Shown piece after piece: positions 17,995 through 26,958 of a DNA stretch of 64,000 nucleotides (its first letter is position 1; every line of letters starts with the position of its first letter). The stretch covers positions 1-64,000 of the forward strand of contig JACPYM010000051.1 in assembly GCA_016196035.1 (NCBI GenBank), given 5' to 3'. The position numbers and the translations under genes are program-made. The stretch comes from Acidobacteriota bacterium. Lineage in GTDB: Bacteria > Acidobacteriota > Blastocatellia > RBC074. A model generated the notes under the pieces. It was given only the letters and a program-made list of their open reading frames with translations. It had not been told where the DNA came from and searched no databases.

Positions 17995-19221
17995 CTAAAT
18001 CTCACGCCGTAATGGCGCGAGGATGTTGGCGATCAGCACGCCGGCGACGAGCGCGGCGGCGGTTAGGATCATTTTGAAGGTCGTGTCTACGCCGGAAATG
18101 ACTTGTTTGTCCAACAGCGCCGCCAGCCCGCGAAAGCCCACACTGCCGGGCACCAACAGCAGGATGCCCGGCACTTGCGTGATCGTGGCGGGCCGATCCA
18201 GCCAGCGCGCATAAAGGCGGCTGGCGACGCTGACGAGCAACGCGCCGACAAAGACACCCAGATCGCCGCCGAACCATTGCGCGCCTGCGCGTGCGCCGGT
18301 AAAGGCAATGGCTCCGGCAAGCACGATCCAAATGGCATCGCGCGGTTTCGCGCGCAAGAGCACCGTGAGCGCCAGCGACATCGCCACCAACGCGGCCCAT
18401 ATCGTCCATTCGGGCAAGGCGACGGCGCGGGCGATGCGTGCCGCGCCCAGCAATTTATCGGTGATCGTATTGCCAATGGCGACGCCAAAACCCATGCCCA
18501 GAAAGACGACAAAGGCCGCGCTCAAACGCGCCGTGCCCGACGCCAGATGTTGCGTTGACAGTTCGATCATCGCAACGGTCAACGTCAGTCCCGGCATCAA
18601 CACGATCAGTCCGGCCAGCGTGGCGTTCGACACGGCATACGCGCCAAACACCAGGCTGAAAACTACCGCCAGCACTGTCACAGTGAACGCCGCCAGCGGT
18701 TCGAAGACGCGGCTTAACCCTTGCCAGCGGCCCGCCAGCAATTGCAACAGCCCGATCATCAGCCCCAACGTAGCCGAAAGCGCAATCTCTTGGCTGCCGC
18801 CGCCCAAAAAACGCGAAGCCGCCGCCGAGGCTAAGCCAAAGGCCAGTGTCCGCAACACGCTGCCATAGGGCGGCCTGGCGGCGATGATTTCATCGATCTG
18901 CGCCGAGCCTTCAAGCGGGGCCAAGCCTGCGCGCAGCACGCGCACAGCCACGGCGTCCAGATCGGCCAGCTTGCCCAAATTCACTTCGCCCGGCGTGACG
19001 CGCATCAGAAAGGTGTGTTGTTCATCCTGTTTGCCAAACGCCGCAAAGATCGAAGTCGGCGTCGAAAAGAATTGCCCTTCCAAGCCAAGCTTCCGCGCGG
19101 CGCTTTCCAACACGTCTTCCAAACGGTGGGCGGGCACGCCGTAGCTGTGGAGGGCGCGCGCCAGCCGCAAGACGAAGCTGACTTCATCGTGCAATTCGAG
19201 TCTTGCGGTGAGTTGGTTCAT
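17995..19221 (-). CDS. Threonine/serine exporter, ThrE type (fused YjjP-YjjB)
   Basis: A 408-residue membrane protein. The N-terminal soluble domain (LRLARALHSYGVPAHRLEDVLESAARKLG and FFSTPTSIFAAFG) and the first membrane half are the DUF1212/YjjP unit; the second half (IWIVLAGAIAFTGARAGAQW to the end) is the YjjB/DUF3815 unit. About ten membrane segments are visible. In enterobacteria the two units are separate genes, while in Corynebacterium ThrE they are fused as here. Start at 19221 is the first Met of the conserved N-terminus; upstream sequence is a tandem repeat. Confidence 0.85.
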   Translation of the reverse strand: MNQLTARLELHDEVSFVLRLARALHSYGVPAHRLEDVLESAARKLGLEGQFFSTPTSIFAAFGKQDEQHTFLMRVTPGEVNLGKLADLDAVAVRVLRAGLAPLEGSAQIDEIIAARPPYGSVLRTLAFGLASAAASRFLGGGSQEIALSATLGLMIGLLQLLAGRWQGLSRVFEPLAAFTVTVLAVVFSLVFGAYAVSNATLAGLIVLMPGLTLTVAMIELSTQHLASGTARLSAAFVVFLGMGFGVAIGNTITDKLLGAARIARAVALPEWTIWAALVAMSLALTVLLRAKPRDAIWIVLAGAIAFTGARAGAQWFGGDLGVFVGALLVSVASRLYARWLDRPATITQVPGILLLVPGSVGFRGLAALLDKQVISGVDTTFKMILTAAALVAGVLIANILAPLRREI

Positions 19222-19238
19222 AGCGGACTGTTTCACTT

Positions 19239-19302
19239 TGCTTCCGGGACTGAAACGCGCACGGACAACTTGCTTCCGGGACTGAAACGCGCACGGACAA
19301 CT
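19239..19302. repeat. Exact 32-bp tandem duplication
   Basis: Positions 19239-19270 and 19271-19302 are identical. The unit contains GGGACTGAAACGCGCACGG. A diverged single copy of the same word (GGGACTGAAAACGCACAGG) is at about 28439-28457, so this is a dispersed family. It lies just upstream of the exporter start. Confidence 0.92.
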
Positions 19303-19320
19303 GTGCACCGTGGGCGCGAG

Positions 19321-19394
19321 CGTTCAGAGTTCAAGCTTTAGCTTGTTTTCGCGCGTTACGCACGCCGGACAAGCTAAAGCTTGAACTCTGAACG
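19321..19394. repeat. Perfect 26-bp inverted repeat
   Basis: Arms 19321-19346 and 19369-19394 match exactly and contain nested AAGCTTTAGCTT-like inverted words. It lies in the gap between rnhB (ends 19417) and the exporter gene. Confidence 0.9.
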
Positions 19395-19416
19395 CCTGTT
19401 TGCCAGTGCGCCCGGT

Positions 19417-20262
19417 TCAATCATTTGATCCGAACTCGAATAAAGAAACCTGCTGCGGCTCCAAGCTCAACGCCTCACGCACCGGGCGGAAGCTGCGCCG
19501 ATGAATCGGCAGCGCGCCGCGTTCGCGCAAGGCCTTGAAATGCTCCGGTGTCGGATAGCCTTTGTGCGTGGCAAACCCATAGCCGGGGTACTGCCGTTCG
19601 TATTCATGCAACAACGCATCGCGCGCCGTTTTCGCCAGAATCGAAGCCGCTGCGATGCTGGCCGAGAGGCTGTCGCCTTTGATGATGCCGCGCTGCCGCA
19701 TCGAGATGGCGGGGATCGTGCGGGCGTCCACCAGCACATAATCCGGTTGCAGCGCCAGCCCTTCGACCGCACGCCGCATCGCGAGCAGGCTGGCGTGATA
19801 AATGTTCAACCGATCAATCTCGGCGACTTCGGCGCTGCCCAGCGCCCAGGCGACGGCATCGGTTTTGATTTGCGCAGCCAGTTGTTCGCGCGTGGTTTCG
19901 TCCAGCTTCTTTGAATCGTTCAGTGCGCGCAGCTTGTAATCGCGCGGCAGAATCACTGCGCCCGCCACCACAGGGCCAGCCAATGGCCCGACGCCAGCCT
20001 CATCCACGCCGGCAATTTGCGCGAAACCTTGCGCCCACAACTCGCTTTCGTATTTCAGCAAGCGGCGCAACCGTTGTCCTTCGACGCGATTGGCGGATTG
20101 CTGAGCGCTGGCTTGCGCGCGCAAGCGTTGCGCCAGGGCGCGCGCGCCGTTGCGCGTGTCTTGTTCCAATGCTTCGAGCAAGCCGCTGGGCGCGGCAGCG
20201 GCGCGTACCCGTGCTTGTAACACGGCCAGCGGCAGGGCCAGCCATTCGTCCAATGAATTCAT
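19417..20262 (-). CDS. rnhB: Ribonuclease HII
   Basis: A 281-residue enzyme that cleaves RNA in RNA-DNA hybrids. The core begins at [21 protein letters not shown], which carries the first metal-binding Asp/Glu pair; the later Asp (DYVLVDA) and the [21 protein letters not shown] and [17 protein letters not shown] motifs are diagnostic. About 90 extra residues rich in Ala and Arg precede the core, longer than most RNase HII proteins. The ATG at 20262 is preferred over an upstream TTG. Confidence 0.95.
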   Translation of the reverse strand: MNSLDEWLALPLAVLQARVRAAAAPSGLLEALEQDTRNGARALAQRLRAQASAQQSANRVEGQRLRRLLKYESELWAQGFAQIAGVDEAGVGPLAGPVVAGAVILPRDYKLRALNDSKKLDETTREQLAAQIKTDAVAWALGSAEVAEIDRLNIYHASLLAMRRAVEGLALQPDYVLVDARTIPAISMRQRGIIKGDSLSASIAAASILAKTARDALLHEYERQYPGYGFATHKGYPTPEHFKALRERGALPIHRRSFRPVREALSLEPQQVSLFEFGSND

Positions 20263-20452
20263 CAACAAACCCAATGCGGAAAATCTATTTGGCTTTTGTA
20301 GCCGTAAACTGAAGCTGAGGGATTATAGTCTGCGGGCTGAGTTTGAACGAACATCCATTGGGAATAAAATCGCGGCAATGAACGATTCAACCAGAGATTT
20401 GAGCGGATGCAAATGGATTGACCGCAGTGCGCTTTGGCGCGGAGTTATCTGA

Positions 20453-21451
20453 ATGCTAATTAAGAAACCTGACGACATCAAAAGCAGCGAGATTACCGGC
20501 GAGAGCCTCTATCTGAACCGTCGCAAATTTTTGCAGGCGGCAGGCCTTGCCGGTTCGGTCGCAGCGACAGGGTTGCTCTATCGGGCGCTCAATCCGTCGG
20601 GGCAGACCGGGGCGGTCGCGCCTGCTGAGGGCGTGGCCAATCAAACTGCTGGTTCGACTGCTAACACCCCGCTTGCCGGTTACAAAACGCCCGAAGGCGA
20701 AGCCGCCAATAAATTCGAAGACATCACGACCTACAACAACTTCTACGAATTCGACACCAGCAAAGGCGGCGTCGCGCCGCGCGCCAAAAACTTCGTCACG
20801 CGCCCGTGGACGGTGACGGTGGATGGCCTGGTCAATAAGCCGAAGACCTTTGATCTGGACGAGCTCGCCAAACTCGCGTCGGCGGAAGACCGTGTCTACC
20901 GCCATCGTTGCGTCGAAGCCTGGTCAATGGTCATCCCTTGGCTCGGCTTCCCGCTCGCCAAATTGCTCGAAGCCGTCGAGCCGCAAGGTAATGCCAAGTA
21001 CGTCAAGTTCATCACGCTTTACGATCCCAAACGCATGCCGGGCCAGCGCGACGACGTGTTGCAATGGCCGTATCAGGAAGGCTTGCGGCTGGACGAGGCC
21101 ATGCATCCGCTGACGTTGCTGGCGACGGGCCTGTATGGCAAAGCGCTGCCGCCGCAAAACGGCGCGCCGCTGCGCCTGGTCGTGCCGTGGAAGTACGGTT
21201 TCAAGGGCATCAAATCCATCGTGCAAATCATCCTGATGGCCGACCAGCCGCGCACCGCCTGGAACATCGCTGCGCCGGATGAATACGGCTTCTATTCCAA
21301 CGTCAATCCACAGGTGGATCATCCACGCTGGAGTCAGGCCACCGAACGCCGCATCGGCGAATGGAATCGCCGCCAGACGACGCTGTTTAACGGCTACGGC
21401 GAACAGGTCGCGCAGATGTATGCGGGGCTGGATTTGCAGAAGAATTTTTAG
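20453..21451 (+). CDS. msrP: Protein-methionine-sulfoxide reductase catalytic subunit (YedY)
   Basis: A 332-residue periplasmic molybdopterin enzyme that repairs oxidised methionine in envelope proteins. It has a Tat signal with RRKFLQ at 23-28 and a hydrophobic segment after it. The molybdenum ligand is Cys153 in [15 protein letters not shown], followed by the usual [14 protein letters not shown] and [18 protein letters not shown] segments. Length matches the family. The membrane partner msrQ follows 113 nt downstream, with a palindrome between the two. Confidence 0.96.
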   Translation: MLIKKPDDIKSSEITGESLYLNRRKFLQAAGLAGSVAATGLLYRALNPSGQTGAVAPAEGVANQTAGSTANTPLAGYKTPEGEAANKFEDITTYNNFYEFDTSKGGVAPRAKNFVTRPWTVTVDGLVNKPKTFDLDELAKLASAEDRVYRHRCVEAWSMVIPWLGFPLAKLLEAVEPQGNAKYVKFITLYDPKRMPGQRDDVLQWPYQEGLRLDEAMHPLTLLATGLYGKALPPQNGAPLRLVVPWKYGFKGIKSIVQIILMADQPRTAWNIAAPDEYGFYSNVNPQVDHPRWSQATERRIGEWNRRQTTLFNGYGEQVAQMYAGLDLQKNF

Positions 21452-21486
21452 ATTATTGAGTGTACGGTTTGCTGAAGCCGTTGGGC

Positions 21487-21527
21487 GCGGCTGGTAGGAC
21501 AGGTTACCAACCTGTCCTACCAGCCGC
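21487..21527. repeat. Perfect 19-bp inverted repeat between msrP and msrQ
   Basis: Arms 21487-21505 and 21509-21527 match exactly around ACC. The strong hairpin lies 35 nt after the msrP stop and 37 nt before the msrQ start, so it would fold in a shared mRNA and could attenuate msrQ or protect the msrP message. Confidence 0.9.
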
Positions 21528-21564
21528 AGCCATACACGCAACTGAAAACCGCTCTAAGGCTATT

Positions 21565-22188
21565 ATGACCAAGCAGGACTCGCAATTCATCAAGCAGGCC
21601 ATCTTTATCAACAGTGCCGTGCCGCTCGCGTTGCTGCTGTGGGATTGGTGGCACGCGCAATTGGGCGCGAATCCGCTGGAATACATCACGCACACGACGG
21701 GCACGCTGACGCTGACCTTTCTGTGCCTGTCGCTGGCGGTCACGCCGTTGCGCAAGGCGTTGGGCTTGCCGTGGCTGGGGCTGTTGCGGCGCACGCTGGG
21801 CTTGTATGCGTTTTTCTACGGCTCGCTGCATTTGCTGGCGTATACCTGGTTCGACAAGTTCTTTGCCTTCGCTGTGATTTTGAAAGACGTGGTGCAGCGC
21901 CCCTTCATCGCCATTGGCATGCTGGGCTGGCTGGTGATGCTGCCGCTGGCGGTGACTTCGACAAATGCGATGCTCAAACGCTTGGGCGGCAAGCGTTGGA
22001 ACCGGTTGCACAAACTGGCCTACGTCGCGGCGGCGGCGGGCGTGTTGCATTACTATCTGCTGGTCAAGGCCGACATCACCAAGCCGCTGGCGTTTGGCGC
22101 GGTGCTGGCGGTGCTGTTGGGCTATCGCGTGTTGAATAAATACTTGCCTGCTTGGACACAGCGTCAGCCTGCGCGTGTTGCGCGTTAG
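21565..22188 (+). CDS. msrQ: Haem-binding membrane subunit of the MsrPQ system
   Basis: A 207-residue polytopic membrane protein of the ferric-reductase-like group that passes electrons from the respiratory chain to MsrP. About six hydrophobic segments are visible; likely haem-ligand histidines are in YGSLHLLAY and RLHKLAYVAAAAGVLHYY. The ATG at 21565 with an AAGG site is chosen; the frame upstream runs through the palindrome. Confidence 0.94.
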   Translation: MTKQDSQFIKQAIFINSAVPLALLLWDWWHAQLGANPLEYITHTTGTLTLTFLCLSLAVTPLRKALGLPWLGLLRRTLGLYAFFYGSLHLLAYTWFDKFFAFAVILKDVVQRPFIAIGMLGWLVMLPLAVTSTNAMLKRLGGKRWNRLHKLAYVAAAAGVLHYYLLVKADITKPLAFGAVLAVLLGYRVLNKYLPAWTQRQPARVAR

Positions 22189-22214
22189 CTTGGCTAAGCA
22201 CGCATCCGGTTGTT

Positions 22215-22300
22215 CGACAAGCTGCCAGCTTGTCGGGGTCTCGGCTGGCGAACAATGGGTTTTACTATCAAGCGTCCGACAAGCTGGCAGCTTGTCGGAC
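22215..22300. repeat. CGACAAGCTG palindromes, copies 3 and 4
   Basis: Two copies (22215-22235 and 22277-22297, the latter extended to 22274-22300 by GTC/GAC) with opposite central bases. They lie in the 317-nt gap after msrQ; the rest of the gap, to 22505, shows no gene. Confidence 0.9.
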
Positions 22301-22505
22301 CACTTGGCGCATTCGCCAGTAAGGTCATCCTTCAGTGCGTACCCAGGAAAACATTGCCGCGTCACCTCAAATCCGCTTAATATTCCGCCTGCATTTCTGA
22401 ATTTCTGAACTTCCTCAAACGCCTTTCGTAAGTTCGCTACGGAAGACGCCCGCAGTCAAAGCGGCCCCGGTTCACACCCGCAGAGCCGCGCGGAGCGTTT
22501 CGACG

Positions 22506-23234
22506 ATGGAAGCATTTCTAATCATCTCAATTTTCTTACTCGTGCTGCTGACCGCAGCCTACTCTCTGCGCAACCGCAAGCAAGCCAAACTGGCCAAACT
22601 TTCTAGCGCGCCAACCGCAGTTTTTGTCGCACTACCTGCCGACTGGCCTGGCCCGCGCGGATTGTTCGATAACCCCGAACAACATGCTGCGTTGGCGCTG
22701 GCCGAAGCCGAACGCACTGCCGCCGAAGCGCGTGCCGCTTTATTGAAGTGTGCCGCAACAGGCGACTTGAGCGTGCTGGCCGAAGCTTGCGCACAAGGTG
22801 GCGATGAACTGTACCAACAGGCATTGGGCGAATTGGTGCGCTGCGTGAGGCGCGATGACGAAGCCTTGCAAAGGCTGGTCAACCACATCACGCAAGACGA
22901 CCATTGGCGCGCGAATGCGGCGTTGGCCGCAGCGGTGCTGGCGCGTTGGCAAAGTGCGCCGGAGCGGTTCGCGTTGGGCGAACTGCTGCATATTGCGGCG
23001 CTCAGCGACGATGCGGCGGTATTTCAGCAAACGGCGGAAGCGGCGTTGGCGGCTTGGCGTGCAGGTTGTCTCGGTTGGGCGTCAGCGCACAACCTGCACG
23101 CGCTGATCGAGAGCGAGTACTGGATTTTGGCCCCGGCTGCGCGGCAGTCGGGTGAAGGCTTTGTTTTGAAGCGGATGCTGGTGACTGTGCGCCGTGAGCT
23201 AGCGGCGGCAACGCCACCAGCATCGTCCTCGTAG
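22506..23234 (+). CDS. Membrane-anchored helical protein of unknown function
   Basis: A 242-residue protein with one N-terminal membrane segment (AFLIISIFLLVLLTAAYSL) and a basic stop-transfer, then a long Ala/Leu-rich helical domain (HAALALAEAERTAAEARAALLKCAATGDLSVLAEACAQGG and on). The helical periodicity suggests a HEAT/TPR-like repeat solenoid, but no family is recognised. The large SPFH protein gene lies downstream on the same strand after a repeat. Confidence 0.68.
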   Translation: MEAFLIISIFLLVLLTAAYSLRNRKQAKLAKLSSAPTAVFVALPADWPGPRGLFDNPEQHAALALAEAERTAAEARAALLKCAATGDLSVLAEACAQGGDELYQQALGELVRCVRRDDEALQRLVNHITQDDHWRANAALAAAVLARWQSAPERFALGELLHIAALSDDAAVFQQTAEAALAAWRAGCLGWASAHNLHALIESEYWILAPAARQSGEGFVLKRMLVTVRRELAAATPPASSS

Positions 23235-23274
23235 CGTGTTTACGTGATTCGAGCAATCAAACGGAAAGCCATTT

Positions 23275-23356
23275 GCCACAGAGGCACAGAGACACAGAGA
23301 AAAACAGGAGCTTTCAACAACTCTTTTCCCCCTCTGTGACTCTGTGACTCTGTGGC
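23275..23356. repeat. Inverted array of CACAGAG words
   Basis: Arm 23275-23299 has three tandem CACAGAG-like words and 23332-23356 has three tandem CTCTGTG words, forming an inverted pair. It is the same class as the element at 3496-3615. The gap to 23427 holds nothing else. Confidence 0.85.
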
Positions 23357-23427
23357 CGATTTTTCCTTTTGGCTCGCTTCAGTAACGCTGTTCTGACTCA
23401 GTCTCGTCGCTAGCAGCAAAGGAAACT

Positions 23428-25608
23428 ATGCAAGGTTTTACTCCATTCGTGTTATTCGCGGCGCTCGTCGTGTGCGTTGGCGTGCTCATGATCTTGCGCA
23501 AGATTTTGGTCAACGTCAGCGCGACCGAGATCGCCATCAAGGAGCGGCGCTATTTCGGGGCCAAGATGCCGCCAGGCCGCGTCGTCGCCACCGAAGGCGA
23601 AGTCGGCATTCAGGCCGATGTGTTGAAACCCGGCTTGCACATCGTCAAATGGCCGTTTGAGCGCGTCTTCAAAAAAGTCCCGTTGATCGAAATCGGCGCG
23701 GATGAACTCGGCGTGATCGAAGCCGTGGATGGCGAGCCGTTGCCGCCGGGCCGCATCTTCGCGCCCGACCGCGCGCAAAACGCGCACAACAACTTTCAAG
23801 ACCCCATCGCCTTCATCAAACAGGGCGGCGTCAAGGGCATTCAGATGCGCACGTTGCCGCCGGGTTTGTGGCCGATTCATCCCTATCTGTTTCGCGTCTC
23901 GATTGCCAAAGCCACCATCGTGCCGCAGGGCAAGGTCGGCATCGTCACCGCCGCCGACGGCGCGCCGCTGGATGCGGGCCGCTTGCTGGCGATGGCGGTG
24001 CCGGGGCATCGCAACTTTCAGGACGCCGAACAATTCATCCACGCCGCCGGACAAAAAGGGCCGCAGGTCGAAATCCTGACGCCCGGCACCTATCGCATCC
24101 TGACCAACTCGGTCTCGCTCGAAGAGCAGAATGAGATCAAGGCCGGTCTCTTCTGGGTGCAGCTTTTCGACGCGACGCTGGTCAATGAAAACCAGGTCGG
24201 CCTGGTCGAAGCGCTGGACGGCGCGCAACTCGATCCGCGCGATTACGTCGCCACCCAGGTCGAAGGCCACAGCAATTTCCAAACCGGCGACGCCTTTATC
24301 AAACGCGGCGGCCAGCGCGGCCCGCAGAAGGATTTGCTGTTGCCCGGCACCTATTACATCAACCCGCTGCTCTTCAAAGTCATCCCCGAAAAGGCCGGCG
24401 AAGTGCGCCCCGGTGAAGTCGCCGTGATCGTCTCCAACGTTGGCAAAGACCCGACCGAAGAGATTCGCAAAGCGATGGCAGCCAAGGTGCGCGAGAAACT
24501 CGAACGCGAAGAGAAAGAGCAACTCGCGCTGGCTGCCGCGCATTTGGACAAGCTGGATGGCAAAACGGGCGACGATCTGCAAGCGCTGGAGCAGGAGTTG
24601 AAAATCAGCGACCCCGCCGATGGCCGCCTCGATCAAGGCGCGCACGAAGCTTACGTCGTGCCCGAAGGCTTTCGCGGCATTCAGGAAACGGTCGTCGGGC
24701 CGGGCCGCTATTACGTCAACACGCTGGCCGTCACACCGGTCATCATCCCGACGACCAACCAGACGGTCGAATGGACGGCGGAAGATTTGAAAGCTTCCTT
24801 CGATCCCTTCGAAGTGATCTCGAAAGACGGCTTCACGATGCAACTCGAAGTGCGCGTCGTCTTCCGCGTCAAACCCGAAGACGCGCCCTTTATGGTCGCC
24901 AAGATCGGCGGGCTGGAACGCTTGATTCAAAACGTGATGCATCCGCTGATTGATTCGATCTTCCGCAACCAGGCCAGCGAATCGCCGGCGATGGCCTACC
25001 TGCAAAACCGCCACGAAGAGCAGGAGCGCGCCGAAGCCCGCGTGCGCGGCCACTTGCTCAAGTACCACGCGGACGTCGTCAACGTGCTGATCTGCCACAT
25101 CCGCCTGCCCGAAGAACTGATGAAGACGCAGACCGAAAAGATTCTGGCCGAACAGCGCCAGACGATGTTCCGTGCGCAACAGGAAGCCGAGGTCAATCGC
25201 ATTGAACTAGAAAAGACCAAATCCCGCGCCGACAACCAGAAGTCGTTGATGGAGGCCACCGTCGGCGTCGAAATCGCCAGCCGCCGCGCCGAACAGCGCA
25301 AGGCGGAAGGCGAAGGCGAGGCGCACTACATTTCGCAAACCGGCAAGGCCGAAGCCGAAAAGATGCGCCTGATGGGCGAAGCGCAAGGCGTGGCCTACCG
25401 TGAACAGGTCAACGCGCTCGGCGCGCAAGGCGTCGCGCTGGTCGAGACGCTCAAAGTCATCGGCGAGAAAGGCGTGCGCATCACTCCTGATGTGCTGGCG
25501 TCGGGCGGGAATGGCGATGGCGCGGGCGGGTTGGGGACGTTGTTGTTGCTGAATCTGTTTCGCGGGCAGATGAAGGGGAACGACGCGGGCAATAACGGCG
25601 CGAAGTAG
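23428..25608 (+). CDS. Large SPFH/band-7 (flotillin-like) membrane protein with internal repeats
   Basis: A 726-residue protein. Residues 5-28 form a membrane anchor. Residues 59-320 contain related units of about 60-80 residues starting GVIEAVDGEPL (93), GIVTAADGAPL (171) and GLVEALDGAQL (258), each with HNNFQ/HRNFQ/HSNFQ and ending in a PGxYxI turn; two partial copies occur near 66-80 and 409-445. An SPFH domain follows (about 445-570, VEWTAEDLKASFDPFEVISKDGFTMQLEVRVVF), then a long charged coiled coil (570-680) and a Gly-rich tail. Likely a membrane microdomain scaffold. The repeated units recall shoulder-linked repeats of vault-type proteins, which is only a resemblance. Confidence 0.85.
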   Translation: MQGFTPFVLFAALVVCVGVLMILRKILVNVSATEIAIKERRYFGAKMPPGRVVATEGEVGIQADVLKPGLHIVKWPFERVFKKVPLIEIGADELGVIEAVDGEPLPPGRIFAPDRAQNAHNNFQDPIAFIKQGGVKGIQMRTLPPGLWPIHPYLFRVSIAKATIVPQGKVGIVTAADGAPLDAGRLLAMAVPGHRNFQDAEQFIHAAGQKGPQVEILTPGTYRILTNSVSLEEQNEIKAGLFWVQLFDATLVNENQVGLVEALDGAQLDPRDYVATQVEGHSNFQTGDAFIKRGGQRGPQKDLLLPGTYYINPLLFKVIPEKAGEVRPGEVAVIVSNVGKDPTEEIRKAMAAKVREKLEREEKEQLALAAAHLDKLDGKTGDDLQALEQELKISDPADGRLDQGAHEAYVVPEGFRGIQETVVGPGRYYVNTLAVTPVIIPTTNQTVEWTAEDLKASFDPFEVISKDGFTMQLEVRVVFRVKPEDAPFMVAKIGGLERLIQNVMHPLIDSIFRNQASESPAMAYLQNRHEEQERAEARVRGHLLKYHADVVNVLICHIRLPEELMKTQTEKILAEQRQTMFRAQQEAEVNRIELEKTKSRADNQKSLMEATVGVEIASRRAEQRKAEGEGEAHYISQTGKAEAEKMRLMGEAQGVAYREQVNALGAQGVALVETLKVIGEKGVRITPDVLASGGNGDGAGGLGTLLLLNLFRGQMKGNDAGNNGAK

Positions 25609-25766
25609 CGGCAGCCGGATTTGATGGTGCGGGCAGCCGGGTTGTCCTGGCTGCCCGCGCTTCTCATCGGTAAGGCGAAATTCGATTGTTGTTAATGAAC
25701 AGGTTTGGCTATACTCCCGTTTCCCCTCCAAGCAAAACGTAACGGCAGTCAGCAGCAACCCTACAA

Positions 25767-26513
25767 ATGAGCAAAGCGCGCAAACAACTGATTGAAGGCA
25801 GTAATCTCTACGGCATTGAGCCGCGGGAGGTGCCCCTCTATAGCCTCTTGCAAGCTTCGCGCTACCTGAAAATTCCGTTTGGGACATTGCGTTCATGGGT
25901 AAGAGGCCGTGACTATCCAAGCGGAAATGAGCAAGGCAAGAAGTTCTCAGGCCCAGTTATTTTATTGTCTGACCCTGACGTTGCGCGCTTGTCTTTCATG
26001 AACCTCGTCGAAGCTTACGTGTTGAATGGAATCCGGCGGGTCGAAAACGTCCCTTTTTACAAGGTCCGAAACGCGATCAAGTACCTTGAAGACAAATCTC
26101 CTTCGAAACATCCGCTGGCCGACAAGCTGTTTCTGACCAATGGCGTGGATTTATTCATTGAGGATTTGGGGCAACTGGTCAATGTCTCGCGTGGCGGACA
26201 ACTTGCCATCAGAAACGTCGTCGAAGAATATCTGCGCCGCATTGACCGTGACCCGACGAAACTTTTGCCGGTGCGCCTCTACCCATTTCTGCGCTCGCCT
26301 CATCAAGCCGAAGAACCGAAACGAGTAATGATTGATCCATTGGTTTCATTTGGCCGTCCCGTGCTTGCGAAGACCGGGGTGCCGACTGCGATCGTGGCCG
26401 AACGTTTTTACGCCGGGGATTCGACGGACGAATTAGGTAGGGACTATGGCGTCGAAAGAGAAGAGATCGAAGAAGCGGTCAGGTACGAAGCTCCCGCTAG
26501 AAAAGCAGCTTGA
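25767..26513 (+). CDS. VapB45-like antitoxin (DUF433)
   Basis: A 248-residue antitoxin. The N-terminal part has a MerR-like helix pattern (YSLLQASRYLKIPFGTLRSWVRGRDYP), and the C-terminus is a DUF433 domain (MIDPLVSFGRPVLAKTGVPTAIVAERFYAGDSTDELGRDYGVEREEIEEAV). Length and domain order match the VapB45 antitoxin type (Rv2018 of M. tuberculosis). It would repress its own operon and block the toxin encoded by the overlapping next gene. No clear ribosome site is seen at the ATG. Confidence 0.8.
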   Translation: MSKARKQLIEGSNLYGIEPREVPLYSLLQASRYLKIPFGTLRSWVRGRDYPSGNEQGKKFSGPVILLSDPDVARLSFMNLVEAYVLNGIRRVENVPFYKVRNAIKYLEDKSPSKHPLADKLFLTNGVDLFIEDLGQLVNVSRGGQLAIRNVVEEYLRRIDRDPTKLLPVRLYPFLRSPHQAEEPKRVMIDPLVSFGRPVLAKTGVPTAIVAERFYAGDSTDELGRDYGVEREEIEEAVRYEAPARKAA

Positions 26514-26925
26514 AAATGTTGTTTTCTTCGTTGACCGCTGCCTCGGCAAAAATACTGTTCCAGAAACCCTTCGCCAAGCTGGCCTGAGAGTCGAGGTACA
26601 CTCCGACCATTTTCAAGACGATGCGCCGGATACGCACTGGCTAATTGAATGTGGGAAACGCGATTGGGTGGTGCTGACCAAAGATAGAGAAATTCGTCGG
26701 AATGATTTGGAACGCATTGCCTTGATGAATTCTGGAGTTGCATCTTTCATTCTTATTTCCGCGAATAGCTCTGGGTTGGACAACGCCAATGCCCTGAGCA
26801 AATCCCTCCCAAAAATTGCCCGTTTTCTTCAAACCAGACCAAAGCCTTTTATCGCGCGTATCAACAAAAACGGTGAAGTTGAACTCTGGATTGATCACAA
26901 AGGCAAAGATCACTTGAAGCACTGA
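26446..26925 (+). CDS. VapC45-like PIN-domain toxin
   Basis: A 159-residue PIN-like ribonuclease. After a basic N-terminus it has VVFFVDRCLGKNTVPETLRQAG (first acidic residue), DDAPDTHWLIECGKRDWVVLTKDREI (conserved Asp and Trp) and a C-terminal RINKNGEVELWID strand. These match the VapC45/PIN-like group paired with DUF433 antitoxins. The ATG at 26446 overlaps the antitoxin by 68 nt; a later start is possible. RNA cleavage is inferred from the family. Confidence 0.78.
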   Translation: MASKEKRSKKRSGTKLPLEKQLENVVFFVDRCLGKNTVPETLRQAGLRVEVHSDHFQDDAPDTHWLIECGKRDWVVLTKDREIRRNDLERIALMNSGVASFILISANSSGLDNANALSKSLPKIARFLQTRPKPFIARINKNGEVELWIDHKGKDHLKH

Positions 26926-26958
26926 CCTTGAACCCGCTCAACAGAAAAGGAGTTCGTT

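Noticed and set aside
10337..22297. Spaced palindromes as a CRISPR array
   Set aside because: Copies are too few, not regularly spaced, lack uniform spacers, and there are no cas genes.
23452..25179. A 575-codon open frame on the strand opposite the SPFH gene
   Set aside because: It is the antisense shadow of a GC-rich, strongly conserved gene. Its product is Asp/Phe/Arg-rich without any domain.
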